From an uncultured Bacteroidales bacterium (GTDB taxonomy: Bacteria; Bacteroidota; Bacteroidia; Bacteroidales; Paludibacteraceae), in NCBI GenBank assembly GCA_902778935.1, contig CACYZT010000002.1, forward strand, positions 186,001-250,000: a stretch of DNA of 64,000 nucleotides, in the 5' to 3' direction. Below are positions 32,806 through 40,439 of this stretch, piece by piece. The notes under the pieces were generated by a model, which saw nothing but the letters and a program-made list of their open reading frames with translations, did no database searches and was not told where the DNA came from. Numbering within the stretch: position 1 is the first letter of the stretch; every line of letters begins with the position of its first letter. The translations under genes were made by a program, and so were the position numbers.

Positions 32806-33981
32806 ATGATTCGAAGAATAGGAATATATCTATTGTCCATTGTTCTGCTGCCATTATCCCTTTACGGGGCGGACAATGTGAAGGACCTGCAGAAGAAGCA
32901 GAAGAAGCTGCAACAGGAGATTGAGCAGACGAACAAGATGCTCAAGCAGACCAAGCGTGACGAGAGCGCCACGCTGAACAAGTTACAGCTCATCGGTCAG
33001 AATATCAAGAACCAGAAAAAGCTGATTAACACGCTGGATAACGAGATCACGGCTCTTAACCGCGAGATGAACCATTTGACGAAGACACGTGACTCGCTGC
33101 AAAACGTGCTTGAAGCCCACAAAACGGACTACGCTCGGTTGGTTCGTCAGAGCCACTACGCGCGTATGCAACAATCGCCCTTGCTGTTCCTACTGAGCAG
33201 CGACAGTTTTCAGCAGTTGGCCCGTCGTGCTCGTTATCTGCAGGAGTTCGCTCATTTCCGTCAAGAACAAGTGCGGCGCATCGAGAACACGCAACGCGAG
33301 ATAGACACGCAGAACGAGTTGCTGCAAACCAACAAGCAGAACAAACAGACCGTCCTCAGTTCCAAGAAACGCGAACAGGAGAACCTCAAACGCGACGAAC
33401 GCAAACAGCAGACGATGCTGACCAAGCTCAAGAGCAAAGAGAAAGACCTGAACAAACAGCTCAAACAGCAACAGAAGAAAGTGAATGAGCTGAACAAGAA
33501 AATCGACAACCTCGTCAAGAAACAGGCTTCATCGACCACTACGCTGACCAAGGAGCAGAAACTGATAGCCGGCGGATTCGAAGCCAACAAAGGACGCTTA
33601 CCCTGGCCGGTAGAGAAAGGAATCATCAGTGGACATTTCGGCAAGCAGCAACACCCTGTTTACAGCCAGGTGACGATAGACAACAAGGGTATCTACCTCC
33701 AGACGACGGCAGGCAGCAAAGCAAGAGCGGTTTATAAAGGCGAAGTGACGAGTTGCTTCATGATAGCCAACACCTACGCGGTCATTATTCAGCACGGTAA
33801 CTACCGCACTGTTTATTCGAACCTCAGCAAACTCAATGTCAAGCAAGGCGACAAAGTAGATACCAAGCAGACCATCGGAACCATCTTCACCGATGCCGAG
33901 CAAGACCAGAAAACGGAATTATACTTCCAGATATACAAAGATAGAGACATATTAAACCCTGAGTTATGGATAGCACAATAA
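32806..33981 (+). CDS. envC: Murein hydrolase activator EnvC (M23/LytM, degenerate)
   Basis: The 391-residue protein has a signal peptide, a long coiled coil (about residues 20-250, Lys/Gln-rich) and a C-terminal LytM domain (GIYLQTTAGSKARAVYKGEV, IQHGNYRTVYSNLSKL). The metal ligands of active M23 peptidases are not apparent, as expected for EnvC, which activates amidases at the division site. It overlaps the FKBP gene by 16 bases. Confidence 0.88.
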   Translation: MIRRIGIYLLSIVLLPLSLYGADNVKDLQKKQKKLQQEIEQTNKMLKQTKRDESATLNKLQLIGQNIKNQKKLINTLDNEITALNREMNHLTKTRDSLQNVLEAHKTDYARLVRQSHYARMQQSPLLFLLSSDSFQQLARRARYLQEFAHFRQEQVRRIENTQREIDTQNELLQTNKQNKQTVLSSKKREQENLKRDERKQQTMLTKLKSKEKDLNKQLKQQQKKVNELNKKIDNLVKKQASSTTTLTKEQKLIAGGFEANKGRLPWPVEKGIISGHFGKQQHPVYSQVTIDNKGIYLQTTAGSKARAVYKGEVTSCFMIANTYAVIIQHGNYRTVYSNLSKLNVKQGDKVDTKQTIGTIFTDAEQDQKTELYFQIYKDRDILNPELWIAQ

Positions 33982-34562
33982 AGACCGCTACGCTAAAAGA
34001 GCAAAGACCGCTCACTACGTTCGCTAAAAGAACAGAGACTAAATGGATTCGACCGATAGTATTTGGTCTTTTGTCCTTATTCCTTATTCCTTTGTCCTCT
34101 TGTAAGCAAAACAAATGGGCGGAGTGGAAAATCCAAAATGAACTTTGGTTGGAGAACAACAAGAGTCGGGAAGGCGTGAAGATATCGAGCAGCGGTTTGC
34201 AGTATAAGATTATTGCCGACCCCTTAGCCGATTACGGCGAGGCAAGACCAAACTTAACGGGCACCATCGTTTGCGACTACACCGCCAAACTGATTAACGG
34301 TTACCAGGTGGATGCCGGTAATGACGTTACGTTGTCACTGGCGAGCACGATTGCCGGCTTTGCGGAAGGATGTCATAAGATTCACAGTCAGGGAGATATC
34401 GAACTGTACGTCCCCGCTTATTTGGGTTACGACAAGACGAAGTACGATTCGAATGATTATTCCACCGCCGAAGGTGCGGGTACCGAAGGAACTCAATCGT
34501 ATATTCCACCCTACTCAACCCTCATTTACAACATTCATATATGCGCCATCGTATCCAACTAA
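33966..34562 (+). CDS. FKBP-type peptidyl-prolyl isomerase lipoprotein
   Basis: The 198-residue protein ends in an FKBP-like domain: SSGLQYKIIADP, 'GTIVCDYTAKLINGYQVDAG', 'IPPYSTLIYNIHICAI'. Some active-site residues appear changed. The N-terminus is unusual: 47 residues, of which MDSTIKTATLKEQRPLTTF and the hydrophobic 'IRPIVFGLLSLFLIPLSSC' are encoded by a family A/composite repeat (33980-34095). The repeat therefore supplies the lipoprotein signal. It overlaps both neighbours. Confidence 0.75.
   Translation: MDSTIKTATLKEQRPLTTFAKRTETKWIRPIVFGLLSLFLIPLSSCKQNKWAEWKIQNELWLENNKSREGVKISSSGLQYKIIADPLADYGEARPNLTGTIVCDYTAKLINGYQVDAGNDVTLSLASTIAGFAEGCHKIHSQGDIELYVPAYLGYDKTKYDSNDYSTAEGAGTEGTQSYIPPYSTLIYNIHICAIVSN
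33980..34095 (+). repeat. Family A/composite repeat encoding a lipoprotein signal
   Basis: AAGACCGCTACGCTAAAAGAG words, then GACTAAATGGATTCGAC and GGTCTTTTGTCCTTATTCC. The same order occurs at 40448 (coding) and at 14066 (non-coding). Confidence 0.8.
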
Positions 34563-35059
34563 ATATGCGCTTGGCTTTGAGCGTAGCGGTCGTTCTTCTT
34601 TTGGCCGCAAGCGGGCTTACTTCCTGTGAAGGTACGAATTGGAAAAGCAGCGTGCCTCGCTACGGCGTGAACATGATTGTGGACACGAATAGCGGCATGT
34701 TCGTGCATTTCGTGCCTACTGCGCTTGGTCAGTACGTCATCTTGGACAAAGAAGGCTATCACTATAACGGCAACACCCTGCCGCGAACGGTCATGGATAT
34801 GTACGGTTACGGAGGAGTGATTATCTATGTGAACATGCTGGGCAGTTACGATGCGTATGACCTTGCCTGCCCTAACTGCGCTGCGCACGGTCTGTGTTCG
34901 CCATGCGAAGTGGACGGTATGTTTGCTGTCTGTCCGCTATGCGGCGAACGTTATGATTTGGGTTCGGGTACCGCTGCTCCGCAGGAAGGCATCGCCCATG
35001 AGTTCTTACTTAGGTTGCCCATTATCAATTCCGGCGGCCGATTAACCGTCAAACAATGA
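34541..35059 (+). CDS. Lipoprotein with Rieske-like fold and two CxxC pairs
   Basis: The 172-residue protein has a lipoprotein signal (LALSVAVVLLLAASGLTSC); ATG 34565 is an alternative start. The C-terminal half (YDLACPNCAAHG...CPLCGERYDLGSGTA) follows a Rieske-type layout, but the Cys-x-His pairs are replaced by Cys-x2-Cys pairs. A zinc or rubredoxin-like site is more likely than a 2Fe-2S Rieske cluster. It overlaps the FKBP gene by 22 bases and rimM by 4. Confidence 0.65.
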   Translation: MRHRIQLNMRLALSVAVVLLLAASGLTSCEGTNWKSSVPRYGVNMIVDTNSGMFVHFVPTALGQYVILDKEGYHYNGNTLPRTVMDMYGYGGVIIYVNMLGSYDAYDLACPNCAAHGLCSPCEVDGMFAVCPLCGERYDLGSGTAAPQEGIAHEFLLRLPIINSGGRLTVKQ

Positions 35060-35445
35060 TTAGCGAACAAGACCTCATATCCATCGGTGTCATCCGCCGC
35101 ACGCACTACAAGGACTTACCTGAGTTCGTATTCGTTCGTCGTGACGGTTTGTTTGTGCCCTTCCGTTCTTCGGCTATCTCAGAACTGATTGGCGAAGAAG
35201 GGTTTGTGCTCCGCAGCGATGTACAGGACGAAGAGGACGGTCTGCTTACCTGGCAGGACCTGACGGGTTATACGATTTCAGATGAAGGAAAAGCGATAGG
35301 CGTCATCGAGTGTGTCGATGAATCAACCATCAACACACTTGCCATCCTAACCGACGGACGGATGGTACCGCTACACGAAGATTTTATCACCGAAATAGAC
35401 GAAGAAGAACGTGTGCTGCATGTTCGTCTTCCTTTTGCCCTATGA
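35056..35445 (+). CDS. rimM: Shortened RimM-like ribosome maturation factor
   Basis: The 129-residue protein resembles Bacteroidetes RimM: ISIGVIRRTH at the start, FVPFRSSAISELI, 'LTWQDLTGYTISDEGKAIG' and 'VDESTINTLAILTDGRMVPLHEDFI' (in outline), 'LHVRLPFAL' at the end. RimM assists maturation of the 30S head. The usual length is about 170 residues; roughly 40 are missing from the N-terminal barrel after the RTH motif. It is coupled to trmH by an ATGA overlap. Confidence 0.65.
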   Translation: MISEQDLISIGVIRRTHYKDLPEFVFVRRDGLFVPFRSSAISELIGEEGFVLRSDVQDEEDGLLTWQDLTGYTISDEGKAIGVIECVDESTINTLAILTDGRMVPLHEDFITEIDEEERVLHVRLPFAL

Positions 35446-36011
35446 GTAAGAAACTGACGACCGCTGAGATGGGACGCATGAGTGTGGACCAATACCGCGA
35501 AGCGGACAAACTGCCGCTGGTCGTGGTGCTGGATAATGTGCGCAGTCAGCATAACGTAGGTGCAGTCTTCCGTACGGCTGACGCCATGCGTATCGAGCGC
35601 GTGGTGCTCTGCGGTATCTGTTGCTGTCCGCCTAACCAGGAGATTCACAAGACCGCTCTTGGTGCCGAAGAGAGCGTTGAATGGGCGTATTACAAAGAGA
35701 CCACCGATGCTGTGCGGACATTACAGGAAGAGGGTTACACGGTCTATGCCGTAGAACAGGCGCACGACTCCCTCACCCTCGAAGAGATAGCGGAACAAAT
35801 CGTAAATCGCAAATCGTCAAATCGTAAACTGGCTGTTGTATTGGGCCATGAGGTGTTCGGCGTACAACAAGAAGTAATCGACATCTGTCAAGGATGCATA
35901 GAAATACCTCAATACGGAACGAAGCACTCAATGAACGTGTCTGTCACGGCAGGCATTGTGATGTACCGGATTTCTCAAACACTGCGTGCCGTTAAAACGT
36001 TAAAGTGTTAA
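35442..36011 (+). CDS. TrmH/SpoU-family RNA methyltransferase
   Basis: The 189-residue SPOUT methyltransferase shows motif 1 (LDNVRSQHNVGAVFRTADA), motif 2 (VLGHEVFGVQQEV) and motif 3 (IPQYGTKHSMNVSVTAGI). The target RNA cannot be told. A family B repeat (35797-35829) encodes QIVNRKSSNRK just before motif 2. The last residues (AVKTLKC) and the stop come from family C GTTAAA words. Confidence 0.88.
   Translation: MSKKLTTAEMGRMSVDQYREADKLPLVVVLDNVRSQHNVGAVFRTADAMRIERVVLCGICCCPPNQEIHKTALGAEESVEWAYYKETTDAVRTLQEEGYTVYAVEQAHDSLTLEEIAEQIVNRKSSNRKLAVVLGHEVFGVQQEVIDICQGCIEIPQYGTKHSMNVSVTAGIVMYRISQTLRAVKTLKC
35797..35829 (+). repeat. Family B repeat inside the methyltransferase gene
   Basis: AAATCGTAAATCGCAAATCG words in frame, encoding IVNRKSSNRK. 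The same peptide is found in the aminopeptidase at 61091. Confidence 0.8.
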
Positions 36012-36043
36012 AATGGTTTTCTTTGCAAGAAAACGTTAAAATT
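35990..36043 (+). repeat. Family C module between trmH-like and U32 genes
   Basis: GTTAAAACGTTAAAGTGTTAAAATG followed in part by the hairpin GTTTTCTT-TGC-AAGAAAAC (36016-36034) and GTTAAAATT. The module's own ATG would give an eight-codon frame (MVFFARKR). Confidence 0.85.
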
Positions 36044-37537
36044 ATGCTCTCATTACTAAGTCCTGCGAAAGATAAAGAAGTAGCCAAGGCGGCTATACAA
36101 GCCGGCGCAGATGCCGTGTATATCGGTGCGCCAGCGTACGGTGCTCGCCAAGCGGCAGGAAACAGTATGGAGGACATAGCGGAAGTAGTGCGCTATGCAC
36201 ATGTGTACGGCGTGAAAGTGCTGGTAACGGTTAACACCTTGCTGCATGACAACGAGTATGCCGACGCTGTGGATATGATACACAAGCTCTATGAGATAGG
36301 CGTGGACGCGCTTATTATTCAAGATCTGCATTTATTGGATTTTGACTTACCGCCTATCGCGCTGCATGCTTCCACGCAATGCGACAATCGCACGCCGGAA
36401 CATGTAACTAAACTGCGTGATATGGGTTTTCGACGCGTTGTGCTGGCTCGCGAACTGAGTATTGACGAGATACGCGCTATCCACAAAGCCGTACCGGATA
36501 TTGAGCTCGAAGCGTTCGTACACGGAGCGTTGTGCGTCAGCTATTCGGGGCGGTGCTACATCAGCGAAGTGCTCTCCGGACGAAGTGCCAACCGCGGAGC
36601 GTGTGCGCAGTACTGCCGCATGGCGTATGACCTGCTGGATGCGAACATGAACGAGGTGGTCGATGAGCGAGGAGTGCCTATTCATCAGCGCCATCTGCTG
36701 TCGCTTCAGGATATGGACCGGAGTGCGTATCTGCAGGAACTGATTGATGCGGGCGTAACGACTTTTAAGATAGAAGGACGCCTCAAAGACGCAGACTACG
36801 TAACGAATATCACGGCATATTACAGAGAGAAATTAGACCGCTGCGCTGAAAGACGAAAGACCGCTTTGCTCAAAGATGAAAGACCGATTTACGACCGCAG
36901 TTTTATCCCTAATCCGGAGAAGACATTCCACCGCGGTGCGACAGATTATTTCCTGCACGGCCGCACCCGTCCGATGGCTAACTGGGACACCCCAAAATCA
37001 ACGGGCGAGTATATCGGTGAAGTGCTGGAAGCACGCGGTAACACGCTTCGCGTGCGACTCAAAGAGGGTGTGGTGCTGCATAATGGTGACGGACTGACTA
37101 TCGGTGCAGAAGGATGTAACGTCAACGGAGTAGAGAGTAATCTTGTGAAGATTAACAAAGAGCTTTCGGTTTCCCGATATACCGATATACCGTTATACCG
37201 TAATTTCGATGTCGAGTTCGTCAAATCGCTGCATAGCGAGCGGCGCATACCGGTGGATATTGTTTTTCGCGAGACCGAAGAGGGGTTTGAACTAATCTAT
37301 CAACCAGCCAACGGCCAATGCCAACGCCAATGTCGTTTTGACTATGTCAAAGAGCCGGCAAAAAACGAAGCCAAAGCCATGGAGACTATCCGTACGCAGT
37401 TAACTAAATTAGGTGATACGCCGTTTATAGCACGGGAAGTAACGATAGAGAGCAAGCCGTATTTTATACCAATTAGCATTTTGAACGAATGGAGACGAAG
37501 TGTTTTGAACACAGAGCACAGACCGGACGGCCTTTAA
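36044..37537 (+). CDS. U32-family peptidase-like protein (RlhA-type), main part
   Basis: From ATG 36044 the 497-residue protein shows LLSPAKDKEVAKAAIQAGAD, the U32 signature 'EAFVHGALCVSYSGRCYISE' and SANRGACAQYCR, with cysteines likely to bind an iron-sulfur cluster. Relatives such as RlhA hydroxylate rRNA. A family A repeat inserts LDRCAERRKTALLKDERP (36834-36895). The usual Cys-rich C-terminal segment is missing from this frame and found in the next one, starting at the stop codon (TAATG). Confidence 0.85.
   Translation: MLSLLSPAKDKEVAKAAIQAGADAVYIGAPAYGARQAAGNSMEDIAEVVRYAHVYGVKVLVTVNTLLHDNEYADAVDMIHKLYEIGVDALIIQDLHLLDFDLPPIALHASTQCDNRTPEHVTKLRDMGFRRVVLARELSIDEIRAIHKAVPDIELEAFVHGALCVSYSGRCYISEVLSGRSANRGACAQYCRMAYDLLDANMNEVVDERGVPIHQRHLLSLQDMDRSAYLQELIDAGVTTFKIEGRLKDADYVTNITAYYREKLDRCAERRKTALLKDERPIYDRSFIPNPEKTFHRGATDYFLHGRTRPMANWDTPKSTGEYIGEVLEARGNTLRVRLKEGVVLHNGDGLTIGAEGCNVNGVESNLVKINKELSVSRYTDIPLYRNFDVEFVKSLHSERRIPVDIVFRETEEGFELIYQPANGQCQRQCRFDYVKEPAKNEAKAMETIRTQLTKLGDTPFIAREVTIESKPYFIPISILNEWRRSVLNTEHRPDGL
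36834..36895 (+). repeat. Family A words inside the U32 gene
   Basis: TTAGACCGCTGCGCTGAAAG and AAAGACCGCTTTGCTCAAAG in frame, encoding a basic loop. Confidence 0.7.
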
Positions 37538-37695
37538 TGGAGTGCAAATACTGCCTGCTGTTTGAGTTGGGGCACTGCCGCAAGACGAATCCTTATCCTA
37601 AGGACAAGGAACCGCGCTATCTGCGTCTGCGTACAGGCAAAGTGCTCAGCCTGACTTTCGATTGCAAGAACTGCGAAATGTTGGTTAATGAATAA
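37537..37695 (+). CDS. Detached Cys-rich C-terminal segment of the U32 protein
   Basis: Fifty-two residues: MECKYCLLFELGHCRK..., then 'EPRYLRL', and CKNCEM near the end. This matches the C-terminal Cys-rich piece that ends longer Bacteroidetes U32 proteins. It is in another frame; its ATG shares a base with the stop of the main gene (TAATG), so re-initiation could make both pieces from one mRNA. An upstream in-frame ATG at 37489 is a less likely start. Confidence 0.65.
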   Translation: MECKYCLLFELGHCRKTNPYPKDKEPRYLRLRTGKVLSLTFDCKNCEMLVNE

Positions 37696-37708
37696 AGAGT
37701 ATTGAACA

Positions 37709-38773
37709 ATGAATATCTGTTTGGGAGTACTATTATCGTTGGTTCTGCATGTTCATGCAGGCGAGTCCATTAACGCTGCGCTGGATAGCGCACGAGTGGT
37801 GTATGCGCAACGTGGCGAGCGGACGACTATTCTGCTTGAACCTGGCGTTTATCAGGAACAGTTGACCATCGACATTCCCGGTCTGTCGCTCAAATGCGCG
37901 CAATACAAACGCGACGCTATCATCACCTGGTACTACGGACATGGTTATCAGTACAAGAGCATGGGCGGCGAAATCAATTATGGCGGCAGTCGAAGCCGCA
38001 GATGGAATGCGTCGGTTCTTGTTACGGCACCGGATTTCTATGCGCAGAACATCATTTTCGAGAATAGTTTTAATCTCTACGTGAGCGAGAAAGAAGCCGA
38101 GGACAGCCTTTTTATCCTGCCTGAATACACCGCTCGACCGATGCCTGAACGGCCAAAACAAGTCGGCAGCACGGAAGTTCAATGGAAACAATACCGCGAA
38201 CGGGCAGCGGCTATCTCGTTCACCGAAACGGCGAAGAACGCCCATCTCAAGAACTGCACCGCTGTAGGACGGCAAGACGTGGTCTATGGTGACCAGGGAG
38301 CTACGATATACTGGGAGCGGGGCGTATTAGCCGGCGGTGTGGATTTTATCTTCGGAGCTATGACGATGGTAGTGGACCATGCCATCATCATCGCGAATAT
38401 CACCGACGAGGAAGGCGAGAAATGCTATATCTCTGCCGGCAGGTCGGAGCAAGGAAACCGAGGTCTGCTCTTTTACCATTGTTACATCCGTTCGCCCAAG
38501 CCCGAAAGCGTCTGGCTGGCTCGCCCGTGGCGATGGTGGGGCGAGACCGTTTGGGCTTATACGCGTTGGGACAAAGGAGTGCTTAATCCCGAAGGATGGC
38601 ATACCGGTTTGGTACGCAAAAAAGAAGGATACAATCCCGAGAACCCATGCCCGTTCAGCTACGAGTATAAATCGCAAGACGGTTCTATAGGCAGACCAAA
38701 ATGGGTTACCGTTTTGCGGAAACCCATTTTACCGGACGGCACGAGACTTAAGCCAAAGAACTGGCTTAAGTAG
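37709..38773 (+). CDS. Secreted pectinesterase (CE8-like)
   Basis: The 354-residue protein has a short signal peptide (NICLGVLLSLVLHVHA) and pectinesterase motifs: GRQDVVYGDQGA and GGVDFIFGAM supply the two catalytic Asp residues, and LARPWRWWGE supplies the Arg. It removes methyl groups from pectin, fitting a plant-fibre habitat. No polysaccharide lyase or SusC/D pair is next to it. It lies 13 bases after the U32 fragment. Confidence 0.88.
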   Translation: MNICLGVLLSLVLHVHAGESINAALDSARVVYAQRGERTTILLEPGVYQEQLTIDIPGLSLKCAQYKRDAIITWYYGHGYQYKSMGGEINYGGSRSRRWNASVLVTAPDFYAQNIIFENSFNLYVSEKEAEDSLFILPEYTARPMPERPKQVGSTEVQWKQYRERAAAISFTETAKNAHLKNCTAVGRQDVVYGDQGATIYWERGVLAGGVDFIFGAMTMVVDHAIIIANITDEEGEKCYISAGRSEQGNRGLLFYHCYIRSPKPESVWLARPWRWWGETVWAYTRWDKGVLNPEGWHTGLVRKKEGYNPENPCPFSYEYKSQDGSIGRPKWVTVLRKPILPDGTRLKPKNWLK

Positions 38774-38802
38774 CTATTGGCTGTTGGCTATTAGCTGTTA
38801 GC
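38772..38802. repeat. Family D words after pectinesterase and nadC
   Basis: CTATTGGCTGTTGGCTATTAGC words between two convergent genes; they run into the nadC stop. Reverse complement shares 18 bases with the block inside the YggS domain. Confidence 0.75.
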
Positions 38803-39667
38803 CTTTGACCGCCTTAAAACTCATGTCGAGACTCTTGTAGCTATGCGTGAGTGCACCAACGGAGACGAAGTCCACGCCGGTTAGTGCATAGTCGCGGATA
38901 GTATCGAATGTGATGCCACCAGAGGACTCTATCTCCATGTGGCGACCTGCTTTCTTCTCCCAAGCACGAATAACATCGACCGCTTCTTTAGTCTTTGCGG
39001 GAGTGAAGTTATCGAGCATGATACGGTCGGGTATATTGGTTGCAAGGGCTTCGTTGATCTCGTCGAAATTACGGCACTCGATCTCTATCTTCAGGTCCTT
39101 GCCCTTCTCCTTACAATAATCGCGTGCCCGCGTGAGCGCGTTAGTAATACCTCCGGCAAAATCCACATGGTTGTCCTTGAGCAGGATCATGTCGAATAAG
39201 CCTATACGATGGTTCATACCGCCGCCTAATGCCACCGCCTCTTTCTCCAGATAACGGAGTCCGGGCGTGGTCTTACGGGTGTCGAGCACATGGCATCCGG
39301 TGTCCTCAATGAGAGACTGATAGCGATGAGCCGTAGTAGCCACGCCCGACATACGCTGCATGATATTGAGCATCGTGCGCTCGATCTGCAAGAGACTCAG
39401 CTCCTTGCCATAGACCTTGAATGCGATATCACCCGGCTTCACATGGTCGCCGTCATGCAGAAACTGCTCCACGCGGCATTCGGGGTCGAAATAGTGGATA
39501 ATCTCTTTCGCCACTTCCACGCCGGCAAGCACGCCGGTATCTTTGATGATTAACTGCTGGCAACCCATTTGGGTAGGAGGAATACAACTAAGCGAAGTGT
39601 GGTCACCATCGCGAATGTCCTCTTCAAACCAGATAGCAATAAGCTTACGAAGTTCCTGTTTATCCAT
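38798..39667 (-). CDS. nadC: Nicotinate-nucleotide pyrophosphorylase (carboxylating)
   Basis: NadC makes nicotinate mononucleotide from quinolinate and PRPP in NAD synthesis. The 289-residue protein shows EDIRDGDHTS, LNIMQRMSGVATTAH, LDTRKTTPGLRYLEK, GGGMNHRIGLFDMILLKDNH and ESSGGI. It has its own promoter (39688-39718), divergent from the barrel gene at 39781. nadA and nadB are not nearby. Confidence 0.95.
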   Translation of the reverse strand: MDKQELRKLIAIWFEEDIRDGDHTSLSCIPPTQMGCQQLIIKDTGVLAGVEVAKEIIHYFDPECRVEQFLHDGDHVKPGDIAFKVYGKELSLLQIERTMLNIMQRMSGVATTAHRYQSLIEDTGCHVLDTRKTTPGLRYLEKEAVALGGGMNHRIGLFDMILLKDNHVDFAGGITNALTRARDYCKEKGKDLKIEIECRNFDEINEALATNIPDRIMLDNFTPAKTKEAVDVIRAWEKKAGRHMEIESSGGITFDTIRDYALTGVDFVSVGALTHSYKSLDMSFKAVKG

Positions 39668-39687
39668 GATTTTAACGATTTACGATG

Positions 39688-39718
39688 CAAAGGTACTGCT
39701 TTTTTTGCATATATGCAA
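39688..39718 (-). promoter_or_regulatory. Promoter of nadC
   Basis: Minus strand: TTG, 20 bases, TACCTTTG, with the -33 box in TTGCATATATGCAA. Confidence 0.8.
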
Positions 39719-39745
39719 GAAAAAGTGCGTTTTTTGCCAAAATGC

Positions 39746-39776
39746 TTGCAAATTTGGAAAATTTGTTGTACCTTTG
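39746..39776 (+). promoter_or_regulatory. Promoter of the barrel/hydrolase operon
   Basis: TTG (39746-39748), 20 bases, TACCTTTG (39769-39776). Transcription would start within a few bases of the GTG start codon at 39781. Confidence 0.8.
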
Positions 39777-39780
39777 CAGC

Positions 39781-40437
39781 GTGAAAAAGAAACTATCTAT
39801 ACTATTGTTGTTTTTCTGCATCGCCGGAACGGTGGGTGCGGAAACTAAATGGGACCACCTCGAGCGTCGCAACGAGATTCGTATCGGCTGGGGTGATCAG
39901 TTGTTCGAGAGCCTGATGTGGCATAACCCGACGAGTATCGCGATGACAATGCCCGAGACGTGGCAGGCCACTTACAAAGAGGGCTACAAGCACTATCAGC
40001 ACCTTTGGCTGGAGTACCAATGGCGTTTCACACATTGGTTTTCGCTCGGCGCGATGGTTGATGGTAGCGGCGTATCATGGATAAATGTGACGCGTAACGG
40101 CAAAGGCACGGAGCTAAGCCGTAGTGGACAGCAGTATTTCTACAACATCGTATTTATGCCCACCATACGGTTCACCTATTTCCACCATCCGAACGTTAAC
40201 CTCTATTCGGGTATCGGCATTGGGATGGATATCAACGGCGGTACCGAGACCAACGGCTACGGTAAGCACACCGAGGTAGGCATTGCCATCAACGGTACCG
40301 TGTTCGGCGTGAGTGCCAACTACGACCGCTGGTTCATGACGGTGGACCTCGGCGGACTGACTGCTCTCAAGGACGCGAATAATATCTATATGGCCTTCTC
40401 ACGAATGATTAATGTGAGTATAGGAGCGAGATTTTAA
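39781..40437 (+). CDS. Outer-membrane barrel-like protein, GTG start, probably leaderless
   Basis: From GTG 39781 the 218-residue protein has a signal peptide (KKKLSILLLFFCIAGTVGA) and strands typical of small Bacteroidetes outer-membrane proteins ('YSGIGIGMDINGG', 'INVSIGARF' end). Upstream starts would lie in the promoter. The mRNA would begin at or next to the start codon. The lipoprotein hydrolase follows after two bases. Confidence 0.7.
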   Translation: MKKKLSILLLFFCIAGTVGAETKWDHLERRNEIRIGWGDQLFESLMWHNPTSIAMTMPETWQATYKEGYKHYQHLWLEYQWRFTHWFSLGAMVDGSGVSWINVTRNGKGTELSRSGQQYFYNIVFMPTIRFTYFHHPNVNLYSGIGIGMDINGGTETNGYGKHTEVGIAINGTVFGVSANYDRWFMTVDLGGLTALKDANNIYMAFSRMINVSIGARF

Positions 40438-40439
40438 TT

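Noticed and set aside
36005-36043. N-terminal extension of the U32 protein
   Set aside because: It would translate a family C hairpin; ATG 36044 matches the usual start of the family.
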